From positions 1 through 64,000 of the forward strand of contig DASVCR010000065.1 of the NCBI GenBank assembly GCA_036381515.1: 64,000 nt of DNA, written 5' to 3'. This DNA comes from ZC4RG20 sp036381515 (lineage in GTDB: Bacteria > Pseudomonadota > Gammaproteobacteria > Steroidobacterales > Rariloculaceae). The position numbers were made by a program, and so were the translations under genes. Positions 25,481-33,087 of this stretch are shown piece by piece. Each line of letters starts with the position of its first letter. Position 1 is the first letter of the stretch. The notes under the pieces are model-generated. The model was not told the DNA's origin. It saw only the letters and a list, made by a program, of their open reading frames with translations, and did not search any database.

Positions 25481-27925
25481 TCAACCCTCGGTCAAGCGCA
25501 TCTCGGCCGCAATGGCCTCGTCGGTCCGAGTCCCTTCGGGGGCCGGCTCCTCCGTGATCTCCGGAGGCGCCCCGCCGTCGGGCGGAGCCTGCCGCATCCT
25601 GAACGGCACGCTCTTCACGATGCCGCGGATCAGCGCGGCGAACGTGTAGTTCTCGGCCGCCGCGTCTCGGACGATCCTGCGCACGGCCGGCTTGTCGTAA
25701 TACTGCACGTTGCGGCCGAGCGCGTACATCAGGAGCTTCTCGGTCACGGCGCCGACGAACCGCTCCGGATCGCGCAGCAGCAGCTGCTTCACGCCGTCGA
25801 CCCCGTCGATCTCGGTGCCGTCGGGCAACTCGCTCGTCGCCTCGATCGGCAGGCCGCCTTCGGCGTCCCGCCAGCGCCCGATCGCGTCGAAATGCTCGAA
25901 CGCGAAGCCGATCGGATCCATCTGCGCGTGGCAGCTCGCGCACTCGGGATTCGCACGGTGCGCCGCCATCGCCTCGCGCAGCGTCTTCGTCGCCTGCTCG
26001 TCCGGCTCCTCGGCCTCGAGCGCGGGCACGTTCGGCGGCGGGGGCGGCGGAGGCGACGCGAGCAGGTTGTCGAGGACGTACTTGCCGCGCAGCACCGGCG
26101 ACGTGCGGGTCGGATAGGACGTCAGCGTGAGGATGCTGCCCTGGCCGAGGAGACCGCCGCGATGGCTGCCCTCCGGAAGCTCGACGCGGCGGAAGTGCGT
26201 GCCCTTGACGAACGGGATGCCGTAATGCTCCGCGAGCCGCTCGTTCAGGAACGTGTAGTCGGCGGTGATCAGCTCGAGCACGCTGCGCTCCTCGCGCAGG
26301 ATGCTCTCGACGAAGAGCTTCGTTTCCGTCACGAAGTCCTCGCGCAGCCCATCGTCGAAATCGCGGAACAGGAATACGTCCGGCTCCTTGAGCTCGAGGT
26401 CGCGCAGGAAGAGCCACTGCGCCGCGAAGTCGTCGATCAGCGCGTCCGCGCGCGGATCGGCGAGCATGCGCTCGACCTCCCGATCGAGCACTTCGTCGTC
26501 GGTCAGGCGGCCGGAGACCGCGAGCTCGAGGAGCCTTTCGTCGGGCAGGCTGCTCCACAGGAAGAACGACAGGCGCGACGCGAGCTCGAGCGGGCTCACC
26601 GGAAACGCGTCGCCCGGCGTCGCGTCCTCGGGCACGCGCTCGATCCTGTACAGGAACTGCGGGCTCACGAGGATCCGCTCGAGCACGCGCTGGATCCCGG
26701 CGTCGAAGCTGCCTTCCGCGCGCCCCGCTCGAAAGAACGGGAGGAGCGCGTCGACGTCGGCATCGTCGACCGGCCGCCGATACGCCTGCTGCGCGAGGCT
26801 CGCGATGATCTTGCGCGCGCACGGCGCCTCGTCCTCGGCGCTCGTCGGCGTGCAGACGAAGATGCGCTCGCGGCTCGGCGTCTGGCCGGGCCCCGTCGGA
26901 TCGTGCGGGCCGCTGATCGTCACGAGCTCGATCGCCGGCAGCGTGCCGCGGCTCCGCCGCTGCACGCGCACCGTCGACTCGTCGAGCGCGAGCGTGCGAC
27001 GCACGAACGTGACGCCGACCTCGTGCGGGCCCGCGCTGACCGGCACGGTGAACTCGAGCACCTCGGCGGCGCGACCGCGACCGCCGCCCTCGCCCACCTT
27101 GCCGGACGCGGCGCGCTCGCCGTCGATCGTGATCTCGATCTCGTGCGGCTCGCGTGCCGCACGCTCCATCTCGACGTGGAACGTGTACTCGGCATCGAGC
27201 GGGAAATAGCTCTGCACGTAGAGGCCGCCGCGCGTGCCGAACGGCAGCCCGTCGATCGACTCGTCCTGCGGCAGCTCGAGCGGCATCCGGTGCAGGTTCA
27301 CGATCTCCGGCATCCGCATGTCGCCGATCGCGAGCCGGCTGATCTTCTGGGCCGCGGCGAGGTAGCGCTCCATCACGACCGGCGACACGAAGAGCAGGTC
27401 CGCGATGTTGTCGAACCCGCTGCTCGCGTTGTCGGCCGGCAGGAGCACGTCGTAGTCCATCTCGGCCGGCAGGTGCTCGAGCCGCAGCATGTCGCGGATC
27501 GCGTTTCTGTACTCGGTCCTCGTCAGGCGGATCAGCTGCGGCAGCCTGCCTGCGTTCGGCCGCGCTGCGGCGGCGGCATCGAGCTCCCGCTCGAGATACG
27601 CGGCGACGCGCCGATAGGTTGCATCGTCGGGGCGCGGCTCCTCGGGCGGCGGCATCGTGCGCGCGCGGAGCTTGTGAACGACCTTCTCCCAGCTCTCGGC
27701 ATGGGCGCCGATGTCGGCGAGGTGGGCAGGGTCGATCAGCATGTCGCCCGAGCGGATCGAGCGATCATGGCAGTCGACGCAATAGGCGCGGAACGTCTCG
27801 CTCGCGAGAGCGGCGTCGCGGCTGCCGCCGATCGAGGCGGGCAGGCCGAAGTACGTCGCGTAGCCCGCGATCCCGGCGGCCGCGACTGCGGCCGCGGACA
27901 CGAGCGCCTTCCGTCGTCCCCGCAC
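25481..27925 (-). CDS. DUF1587/DUF1592/DUF1588/DUF1585 multidomain cytochrome-like protein
   Basis: From GTG 27925, behind GGGGGAGG, the product is 814 residues. In order there is an N-terminal membrane/signal segment, a haem c motif CVDCH (49-53) in a planctomycete-type cytochrome domain, a DUF1587-like RLTRTEYRNAIRDML segment, a beta-rich carbohydrate-binding-like region and DUF1592 (QAYRRPVDDADVDALLPFF, LVSPQFLYRIE). DUF1588 (HRGGLLGQGSILTLTSYPTRTSPVLRGKYVLDNLL, CASCHAQMDPIGFAFEHFDAIGRWR) and DUF1585 complete it. A Pro-rich spacer follows LLAS. It is thought to be secreted or periplasmic and redox-active. It is upstream gene of the pair with DUF1552. Confidence 0.9.
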   Translation of the reverse strand: MRGRRKALVSAAAVAAAGIAGYATYFGLPASIGGSRDAALASETFRAYCVDCHDRSIRSGDMLIDPAHLADIGAHAESWEKVVHKLRARTMPPPEEPRPDDATYRRVAAYLERELDAAAAARPNAGRLPQLIRLTRTEYRNAIRDMLRLEHLPAEMDYDVLLPADNASSGFDNIADLLFVSPVVMERYLAAAQKISRLAIGDMRMPEIVNLHRMPLELPQDESIDGLPFGTRGGLYVQSYFPLDAEYTFHVEMERAAREPHEIEITIDGERAASGKVGEGGGRGRAAEVLEFTVPVSAGPHEVGVTFVRRTLALDESTVRVQRRSRGTLPAIELVTISGPHDPTGPGQTPSRERIFVCTPTSAEDEAPCARKIIASLAQQAYRRPVDDADVDALLPFFRAGRAEGSFDAGIQRVLERILVSPQFLYRIERVPEDATPGDAFPVSPLELASRLSFFLWSSLPDERLLELAVSGRLTDDEVLDREVERMLADPRADALIDDFAAQWLFLRDLELKEPDVFLFRDFDDGLREDFVTETKLFVESILREERSVLELITADYTFLNERLAEHYGIPFVKGTHFRRVELPEGSHRGGLLGQGSILTLTSYPTRTSPVLRGKYVLDNLLASPPPPPPPNVPALEAEEPDEQATKTLREAMAAHRANPECASCHAQMDPIGFAFEHFDAIGRWRDAEGGLPIEATSELPDGTEIDGVDGVKQLLLRDPERFVGAVTEKLLMYALGRNVQYYDKPAVRRIVRDAAAENYTFAALIRGIVKSVPFRMRQAPPDGGAPPEITEEPAPEGTRTDEAIAAEMRLTEG

Positions 27926-27974
27926 GGCGATCCACCTCCCCCGAGACCGGGCGTTTCGACTATGGTACCTTCGA

Positions 27975-27991
27975 ATGCATACAAATTGCAT
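27975..27991. promoter_or_regulatory. Palindrome in the divergent DUF1592/ankyrin promoter region
   Basis: ATGCA at 27975-27979 and TGCAT at 27987-27991 form an inverted repeat around TACAAAT, in the 64-bp gap between two divergent genes. The stretch is much more AT-rich than its surroundings. Symmetric sites of this size are typical operators, and the FCD regulator 4 kb away is the obvious candidate binder. The distal ATG of the palindrome overlaps the proposed ankyrin start at 27990. Confidence 0.4.
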
Positions 27992-29588
27992 GAGCAGGGC
28001 GATGGTTCGAACGCTGCATTTCGCCGCTATTGCATTGATTGGAATCCCGATCGACGCCGCCCTCGGTGCGAATCCCGAGCTGATCGAAGCCGTCAGAGCG
28101 TCCGATCTGCATGCAGTGCGTGCCGAGATCGGCGCCGGCGCCGACGTCGACGCGCGCGCCGGCGACGGCTCGACCGCGCTGCACTGGGCCGTCGAGCGGC
28201 AGGCCGTCGAGATCGTCGACGCGCTGCTCGCGGCCGGCGCGGACCCGGCCGCCGCGACGCGCAACGGCGTCACACCGCTGTCGCTCGCGGCGCATAACGG
28301 CGACGCCGCGATCATCGCGCGGCTGCTCGACGCCGGCGCCGATCCGAACGAGCGCTCGGAGGAAGGCCAGAGCGCGCTGATGCTCGCGGCGCGGAACGGC
28401 CGTCCCGACGCGGTGCGCCTCCTGATCGAGCGGGGCGCCGACGTGAACGCGGTCGAGCCGTTCAGGCAGCAGACCGCGCTGATGTGGGCGGCCGGCGAAG
28501 GCAACGCGGACGCGATCCATCTTCTGATCGAGCACGGCGCCGATCTCGAGGCCCGCTCGGCCGGCGGCTTCACGGCGCTCATGTTCGCCGTGCGCGAGGA
28601 CCGGCTCGACGCCGCGCGCGCGCTCGTCGAGCGGGGCGCGGACGTCGACGCGGTCGCGCCCGACGGCACGAGCGCGCTGAACATGGCGATCCTGAACGCG
28701 CATTACGACGTCGCATCGCTGCTCGTCGCAGCGGGCGCAGACCCGAACCTGCCGGATCCGCGCGGCTCGCCGCTGCACATCATCGCGTGGCTGCGCGAGC
28801 CGGGCGCGACGGGCCAGGCGGCGGTCGGCGACGAGGCGGACGCGCCGCCGCGGCCGCACGGCCGCGTCACGAGCCTCGAGCTCGCGCGCCAGATCCTCGA
28901 GGCCGGCGCCGATCCGAACGTGCGCATCGATTGGCAGGAGATGCGCTTCAACAAGGTCGCCGGCATGGCCCGGAATCCTCCGGGCCTCACGCTCGGCCGC
29001 CACCTGCTGACGTACAACGGCGCGACCGCGTTCTACGTCGCCGCGAAGAACGGCGACGCGCCGCTGATGCGCCTCCTCGTCGAGCACGGCGCGGACCCGC
29101 TGATCACGAATCGCTTCGGCATCACGCCGCTGATGGTCGCGGCGGGCCTCGACACGTGGGAGGGCGAGACACCGGGACCGCACACGGGCGTCAGCGAGGC
29201 GGAGCGGCTCGAGGCGGTGAAGCTCGCGGTCGAGCTCGGCAACGACGTGAACGCGCGGGCCGATTTCGGCGACTACGAGATGATCGGCGATCCCGAGTAC
29301 ACGCTGCTCTACTACCCGCTGAACATCGAGGAGCTCGCCGATCTCGGCGTCGGCGATCCGCGCTGGGACGAGAGCACCGCGCTGCACGGCTCGATCATCT
29401 CCGGGCAGCCGTCGATCACGCGTTATCTGATCGAGCAGGGCGCCGACGTCGACGCGAAGAACGCGCTCGGCTGGACGCCGCTGATGATGGCGCGCGGCGT
29501 GTTCCTCGCGAACGCATCGCGCGAGTTCCCGGCCGCCGAGGCGATCCTGCTCGAGGCGATGGCCGCGCAGGGGATCCCGGACCAGTAG
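27990..29588 (+). CDS. Exported ankyrin-repeat protein
   Basis: The product is about 532 residues with a signal peptide (TLHFAAIALIGIPIDAALGA). Roughly nine to ten ankyrin repeats follow, such as DGSTALHWAVERQAVEIVDALLAAGADP, NGVTPLSLAAHNGDAAIIARLLDAGADPN and GFTALMFAVREDRLDAARALVERGADV. The series is interrupted by a non-repeat insert (about 275-345). Such exported ankyrin proteins commonly accompany DUF1592/DUF1552 pairs and probably bind a partner protein. Starts at 27975, 27990 and 28002 are all possible; none has a strong ribosome-binding site. Confidence 0.85.
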   Translation: MSRAMVRTLHFAAIALIGIPIDAALGANPELIEAVRASDLHAVRAEIGAGADVDARAGDGSTALHWAVERQAVEIVDALLAAGADPAAATRNGVTPLSLAAHNGDAAIIARLLDAGADPNERSEEGQSALMLAARNGRPDAVRLLIERGADVNAVEPFRQQTALMWAAGEGNADAIHLLIEHGADLEARSAGGFTALMFAVREDRLDAARALVERGADVDAVAPDGTSALNMAILNAHYDVASLLVAAGADPNLPDPRGSPLHIIAWLREPGATGQAAVGDEADAPPRPHGRVTSLELARQILEAGADPNVRIDWQEMRFNKVAGMARNPPGLTLGRHLLTYNGATAFYVAAKNGDAPLMRLLVEHGADPLITNRFGITPLMVAAGLDTWEGETPGPHTGVSEAERLEAVKLAVELGNDVNARADFGDYEMIGDPEYTLLYYPLNIEELADLGVGDPRWDESTALHGSIISGQPSITRYLIEQGADVDAKNALGWTPLMMARGVFLANASREFPAAEAILLEAMAAQGIPDQ

Positions 29589-30190
29589 AAATCGGGGTCA
29601 GAGCCCTTTTATCGGGGTCAAGCCCTTTTATCGGGGTCAGAGCCCTTTTATCGAGGTCAGGGCCCTGTTACCAAGTCTAAGGGCTCTGACTCCATTTTCC
29701 GTCAGGTCAGCTACATTGGGTCATAGCCCTTTGATGGGGGGCAGGGTCCTGCGACTGGGGTCAGGGTCCTGCGATTGGGGGTCAGGGTCCTGCGACTGGG
29801 GTCAGGTCCCGCGATTGGGGTCAGGTCCCGCGATTGGAGTCTTAGGTCCTGCGATTGGGGTCAGAGCCCTGGGGTCAGCGCCCCTTTGTCCAAGAAAGCG
29901 AAGCCAAGAGAAGAGGCCTTTGCGGCGAAGGACTCTGACTTCAATCCCCCCTATTTCACCGCGAAAAACGCTCCCAAAAAGGGCTCTGACCTGCGCTAAC
30001 CCCAAATTCCCAAAAGGGCTCTGACCCGAATTTTCCGGACCCCAATTTTCCGCTGCAAATGGGGCCCTGACCCAATTCCCCCTTCGCCCAACATCCGTCG
30101 ATCCCGCCGACGCGGATACTCGCTCGCGGAGCGCCATGTCAGGAAGCGGGCTCCGCGCTTCTCGGCAAAAAGGGCTCTGACCCCAATTGT
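29589..30190. repeat. Second family B array with two sub-repeat types; no gene
   Basis: The first 100 bp hold four direct copies of ATCGGGGTCAGAGCCCTTTT at about a 22-bp period. From about 29735 to 29865 a different unit, GACTGGGGTCAGGGTCCTGC and variants ending GGTCCCGCGATT, is repeated about seven times. From about 29990 to 30190 inverted copies (AAAAGGGCTCTGACCCC) appear at three or four places. No open frame here has protein-like features. The last inverted copy ends about 20 bp before the norQ start, so any norQ promoter lies in or next to the repeats. Confidence 0.85.
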
Positions 30191-30205
30191 GCTACCTTCG
30201 AGCCG

Positions 30206-31021
30206 ATGAGCTCGAGCACGCTGCGCGCGCCGTCGCCGTCCGCGGGCGACGGTCCGTTCTATCTTCCGATCGGCGACGAGGTGTCGATCTTCGCCGAGTG
30301 CCACGCGCGCGGGCTTGCCGTGATGCTGAAGGGCCCGACGGGCTGCGGCAAGACGCGGCTCGTCGAGCACATGGCATGGCGCCTCGGTCGGCCGCTCGTC
30401 ACGGTCTCGTGCCACGACGATCTCACCGCGAGCGATCTCGTCGGTCGGTTCCTGATCCGCCACGACGGCACGGTCTGGCAGGACGGACCGCTGACGCGCG
30501 CCGTGCGCGACGGCGCGATCTGTTATCTCGACGAGATCGTCGAGGCGCGGCAGGACACGGTCGTCGTGCTGCATTCGCTGACCGACCACCGCCGCATGCT
30601 GTCGATCGACAAGACCGGCGAGCAGATCGAGGCAGCGCCCGGCTTCCAGCTCGTGATCTCGTACAACCCGGGCTACCAGCGGATGCTGAAGGACCTGAAG
30701 CCGAGCACGCGGCAGCGCTTCGTCGCGCTCGAGCTCGGCTTCCCCGCTCCGGAGCAGGAGGCGGCGATCGTCGAGCACGAGAGCGGCGTCGACCGTGCGA
30801 CGGCGCACGAGCTCGTGACGCTCGCCGGTCGCATTCGCGCGCTCCGCGATCGCGGCCTGCCCGAGGTGCCGAGCACGCGCTTGCTCGTCGCGGCCGGCGC
30901 GCTCGTGACGCGCGGCGTGCCGGTGCGCGACGCGTGCCGCGCGGCGATCGTCGCGCCGCTGACGGACGACGAGGCGCTCGCCGCGGCGCTCCGCGATCTC
31001 GTCGACGCGATGTTCGTCTGA
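30206..31021 (+). CDS. norQ: NorQ, MoxR-type AAA+ ATPase for NO reductase maturation
   Basis: The 271-residue protein is a CbbQ/NirQ/NorQ-type AAA+ ATPase with Walker A GPTGCGKT at 43-50 and Walker B ICYLDE at 105-110. Also present are SCHDDLTASDLVGRF and an ISYNPGYQRMLKDLKPSTRQRFVALEL segment. NorQ works with the von Willebrand factor protein NorD to insert the non-haem iron FeB into NorB. The norD gene follows after 16 bp. The pair is 10 kb from norCB, on the same strand. Confidence 0.93.
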   Translation: MSSSTLRAPSPSAGDGPFYLPIGDEVSIFAECHARGLAVMLKGPTGCGKTRLVEHMAWRLGRPLVTVSCHDDLTASDLVGRFLIRHDGTVWQDGPLTRAVRDGAICYLDEIVEARQDTVVVLHSLTDHRRMLSIDKTGEQIEAAPGFQLVISYNPGYQRMLKDLKPSTRQRFVALELGFPAPEQEAAIVEHESGVDRATAHELVTLAGRIRALRDRGLPEVPSTRLLVAAGALVTRGVPVRDACRAAIVAPLTDDEALAAALRDLVDAMFV

Positions 31022-31037
31022 CGGCGACGCGCGAGCG

Positions 31038-33071
31038 ATGAGCGAGCCCGAGCAGCTCATCACCGACGCGGCCCGGCACGCGACGGTCTTCGCGCGAGAC
31101 CTGTGGCGACGGCAGCGCAGCCGCCGCGGCGGCCGGCTCGGCCTCGCGGACGTTGCCCGCCGCATCGACCTGCTGATCGCCGCCGTGTTCGACGAAGGAC
31201 GCCGCCTCCGCGTCGCGCAGCGGCCGCCGCCGCCGACGTGGCTCCGCCAGACGTTCGGCGCGGACCGCGGCCCGCGGACGAAGCACGCGGTGCCCGCGAC
31301 GGACGGCGCGAGCATCTGGCTGCCGGACACGCTCGACCTCGACGACGACGCGCTCGCGGAGCGCTGCTATCGAACGATGGCGTTGGCGCAGGCGGCCCGC
31401 GCGCGGCGCGGCAGCGCAGGCCCGGTCGGCACGCTGCTGCGGAACGGTCTCGTCGCCGACGTCTATCTGCTGCTCGAGGCGTACGCCGCGGACGAAATGC
31501 TCGCCGCGCTGCTGCCGGGGCTCGCAGCGTCGATCGATAAGCTCCGGCGTGTCGCGCTCGAGCGGCGCCCGGTCGTCGGCGCGTTCCCCGCGCACAGACG
31601 CCCGCTCGAGCGCCTCGCGCGCGAGCTGCTCGAGAGCCGCTGCGGCCGGCCGCGAGACGCGGCGCTCGTGACGCCGTCGCCGACGGAGTCGCTCGCGCTC
31701 GCGGAGCGGATCGCGGCCGAGATCGCGAAAAGCGCCGGCACGGAGCGATTCGGCGCGGAGCCGCTGCTCAAGGACTGGTGGACCGGCGCGCTCTATCCGA
31801 CGTCGGCCGACGACGCCGCTTCGATGCCCGGCGACGCAGGCGTGCCCTACGACGACGCGGTCGCCGCGCCGTCCGCGCGCCTTCGCCGCACCCCGACGCG
31901 CCGCGACGCGCTCGACGGCGAGGACGACGGCGACGACGACCCGGGCGTCGTCGCCGTCCAGCAGGACGATCCGCACCCGCATGCCGAGGACCCGATGGGC
32001 CTCCGCCGGCCCGTCGACCGCGACGACGACACGAGCGCCGAGCAGCTCGCCGACATGGTCTCGGACGTGCCCGAGGCGCGGACGGTCGCGACGCCCGCGC
32101 CGCCGAAGGAGGTGCTGCTTTCCGAGGATCCGCCCGATCCGCGCGCTCGGCTCGCGCTTCGCGGCGACATGCCGCGGGACGCATGCATCCGCTACCCCGA
32201 ATGGGACTATCGCACGAGCGCATATCGCGAGCCCGGCGCGGGCGTGCGTCCGTGCGTCGCGCCGCAGGGACCCGACGAGTGGATCGACGCGACGCTCGCG
32301 AAGCACCGCGCGATGCTCGACGTCGTGCGGCGGCGATTCGAGACGCTGCGCGCGCGGCGGATGCGCCTGCGCCGGCAGCTCGACGGCGACGACATCGACC
32401 TCGACGCGTGCATCGAGCATCACGCGGACGTCGCCGCCGGGCGCCCCGGCGCCGAAGGGCTCTACGAGGTCCGCCGCGCGGCCGACAAGGATCTCGCGGT
32501 GCTGCTCCTGATCGACGTGAGCGGCTCGACCGACGCCTGGATCGCGGCGGACAGGCGCGTGATCGACGTCGAGCGCGAAGCGCTCCTGATCGTCGCCGTC
32601 GCGCTCGACAGCCTCGGCGAGCCGTTCGCGATCGAGGCGTTCTCGGGCGAAGGACCGGACCGCGTGACGCTCGAGACCGTGAAGCGATTCGACGAGCCGT
32701 ACGCGCGCGACGTCGCGCGCAGGATCGCGGGCCTCGAGCCCGAGCGCTACACGCGCGCGGGCGCCGCGATCCGTCATGCGACGGCGCTCCTGATGCGCCG
32801 CCGCGCGGAGCACCGGCTGCTGCTGCTCCTGTCGGACGGCAAGCCGAACGACGTCGACGAGTACGACGGCCGCTACGGCGCCGAGGACATGCGCCAGGCG
32901 GTCGCCGAAGCGAGGCTGCAGGGCATCTTCCCGTTCTGCCTGACGATCGACCGCCACGCGGCGAGCTACCTGCCGCGCGTGTTCGGCGCGCACCAGTATG
33001 CGCTGCTGCCGGACCCCGCGCGGCTGCCCGAGGTGCTCGTCGAGTGGCTGAAGCGGCTGATCGCCGCGTAG
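31038..33071 (+). CDS. norD: NorD, von Willebrand factor A protein for NO reductase activation
   Basis: The 677-residue protein has a long helical N-terminal part, an acidic Asp/Glu-rich linker (about 285-330) and a C-terminal VWA domain. The VWA domain has the metal-ion-dependent adhesion site DVSGSTD near residue 494 and the segment RLLLLLSDGKPNDVDEYDGRYG. NorD is the partner of NorQ in NO reductase maturation. The VWA domain probably docks on NorB or NorC and recruits the ATPase. The length agrees with NorD of denitrifiers (about 600-650). Confidence 0.93.
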   Translation: MSEPEQLITDAARHATVFARDLWRRQRSRRGGRLGLADVARRIDLLIAAVFDEGRRLRVAQRPPPPTWLRQTFGADRGPRTKHAVPATDGASIWLPDTLDLDDDALAERCYRTMALAQAARARRGSAGPVGTLLRNGLVADVYLLLEAYAADEMLAALLPGLAASIDKLRRVALERRPVVGAFPAHRRPLERLARELLESRCGRPRDAALVTPSPTESLALAERIAAEIAKSAGTERFGAEPLLKDWWTGALYPTSADDAASMPGDAGVPYDDAVAAPSARLRRTPTRRDALDGEDDGDDDPGVVAVQQDDPHPHAEDPMGLRRPVDRDDDTSAEQLADMVSDVPEARTVATPAPPKEVLLSEDPPDPRARLALRGDMPRDACIRYPEWDYRTSAYREPGAGVRPCVAPQGPDEWIDATLAKHRAMLDVVRRRFETLRARRMRLRRQLDGDDIDLDACIEHHADVAAGRPGAEGLYEVRRAADKDLAVLLLIDVSGSTDAWIAADRRVIDVEREALLIVAVALDSLGEPFAIEAFSGEGPDRVTLETVKRFDEPYARDVARRIAGLEPERYTRAGAAIRHATALLMRRRAEHRLLLLLSDGKPNDVDEYDGRYGAEDMRQAVAEARLQGIFPFCLTIDRHAASYLPRVFGAHQYALLPDPARLPEVLVEWLKRLIAA

Positions 33072-33087
33072 CCGACGGCGGACGCGA

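Noticed and set aside
24641..28297. A 1218-residue plus-strand open frame
   Set aside because: It is antisense to the DUF1552 and DUF1592 genes. Composition is that of a reverse-complement shadow and no motif is present.
29589..30190. The repeat array as a CRISPR
   Set aside because: The units are adjacent without regular unique spacers, differ in length, and no cas gene is near.
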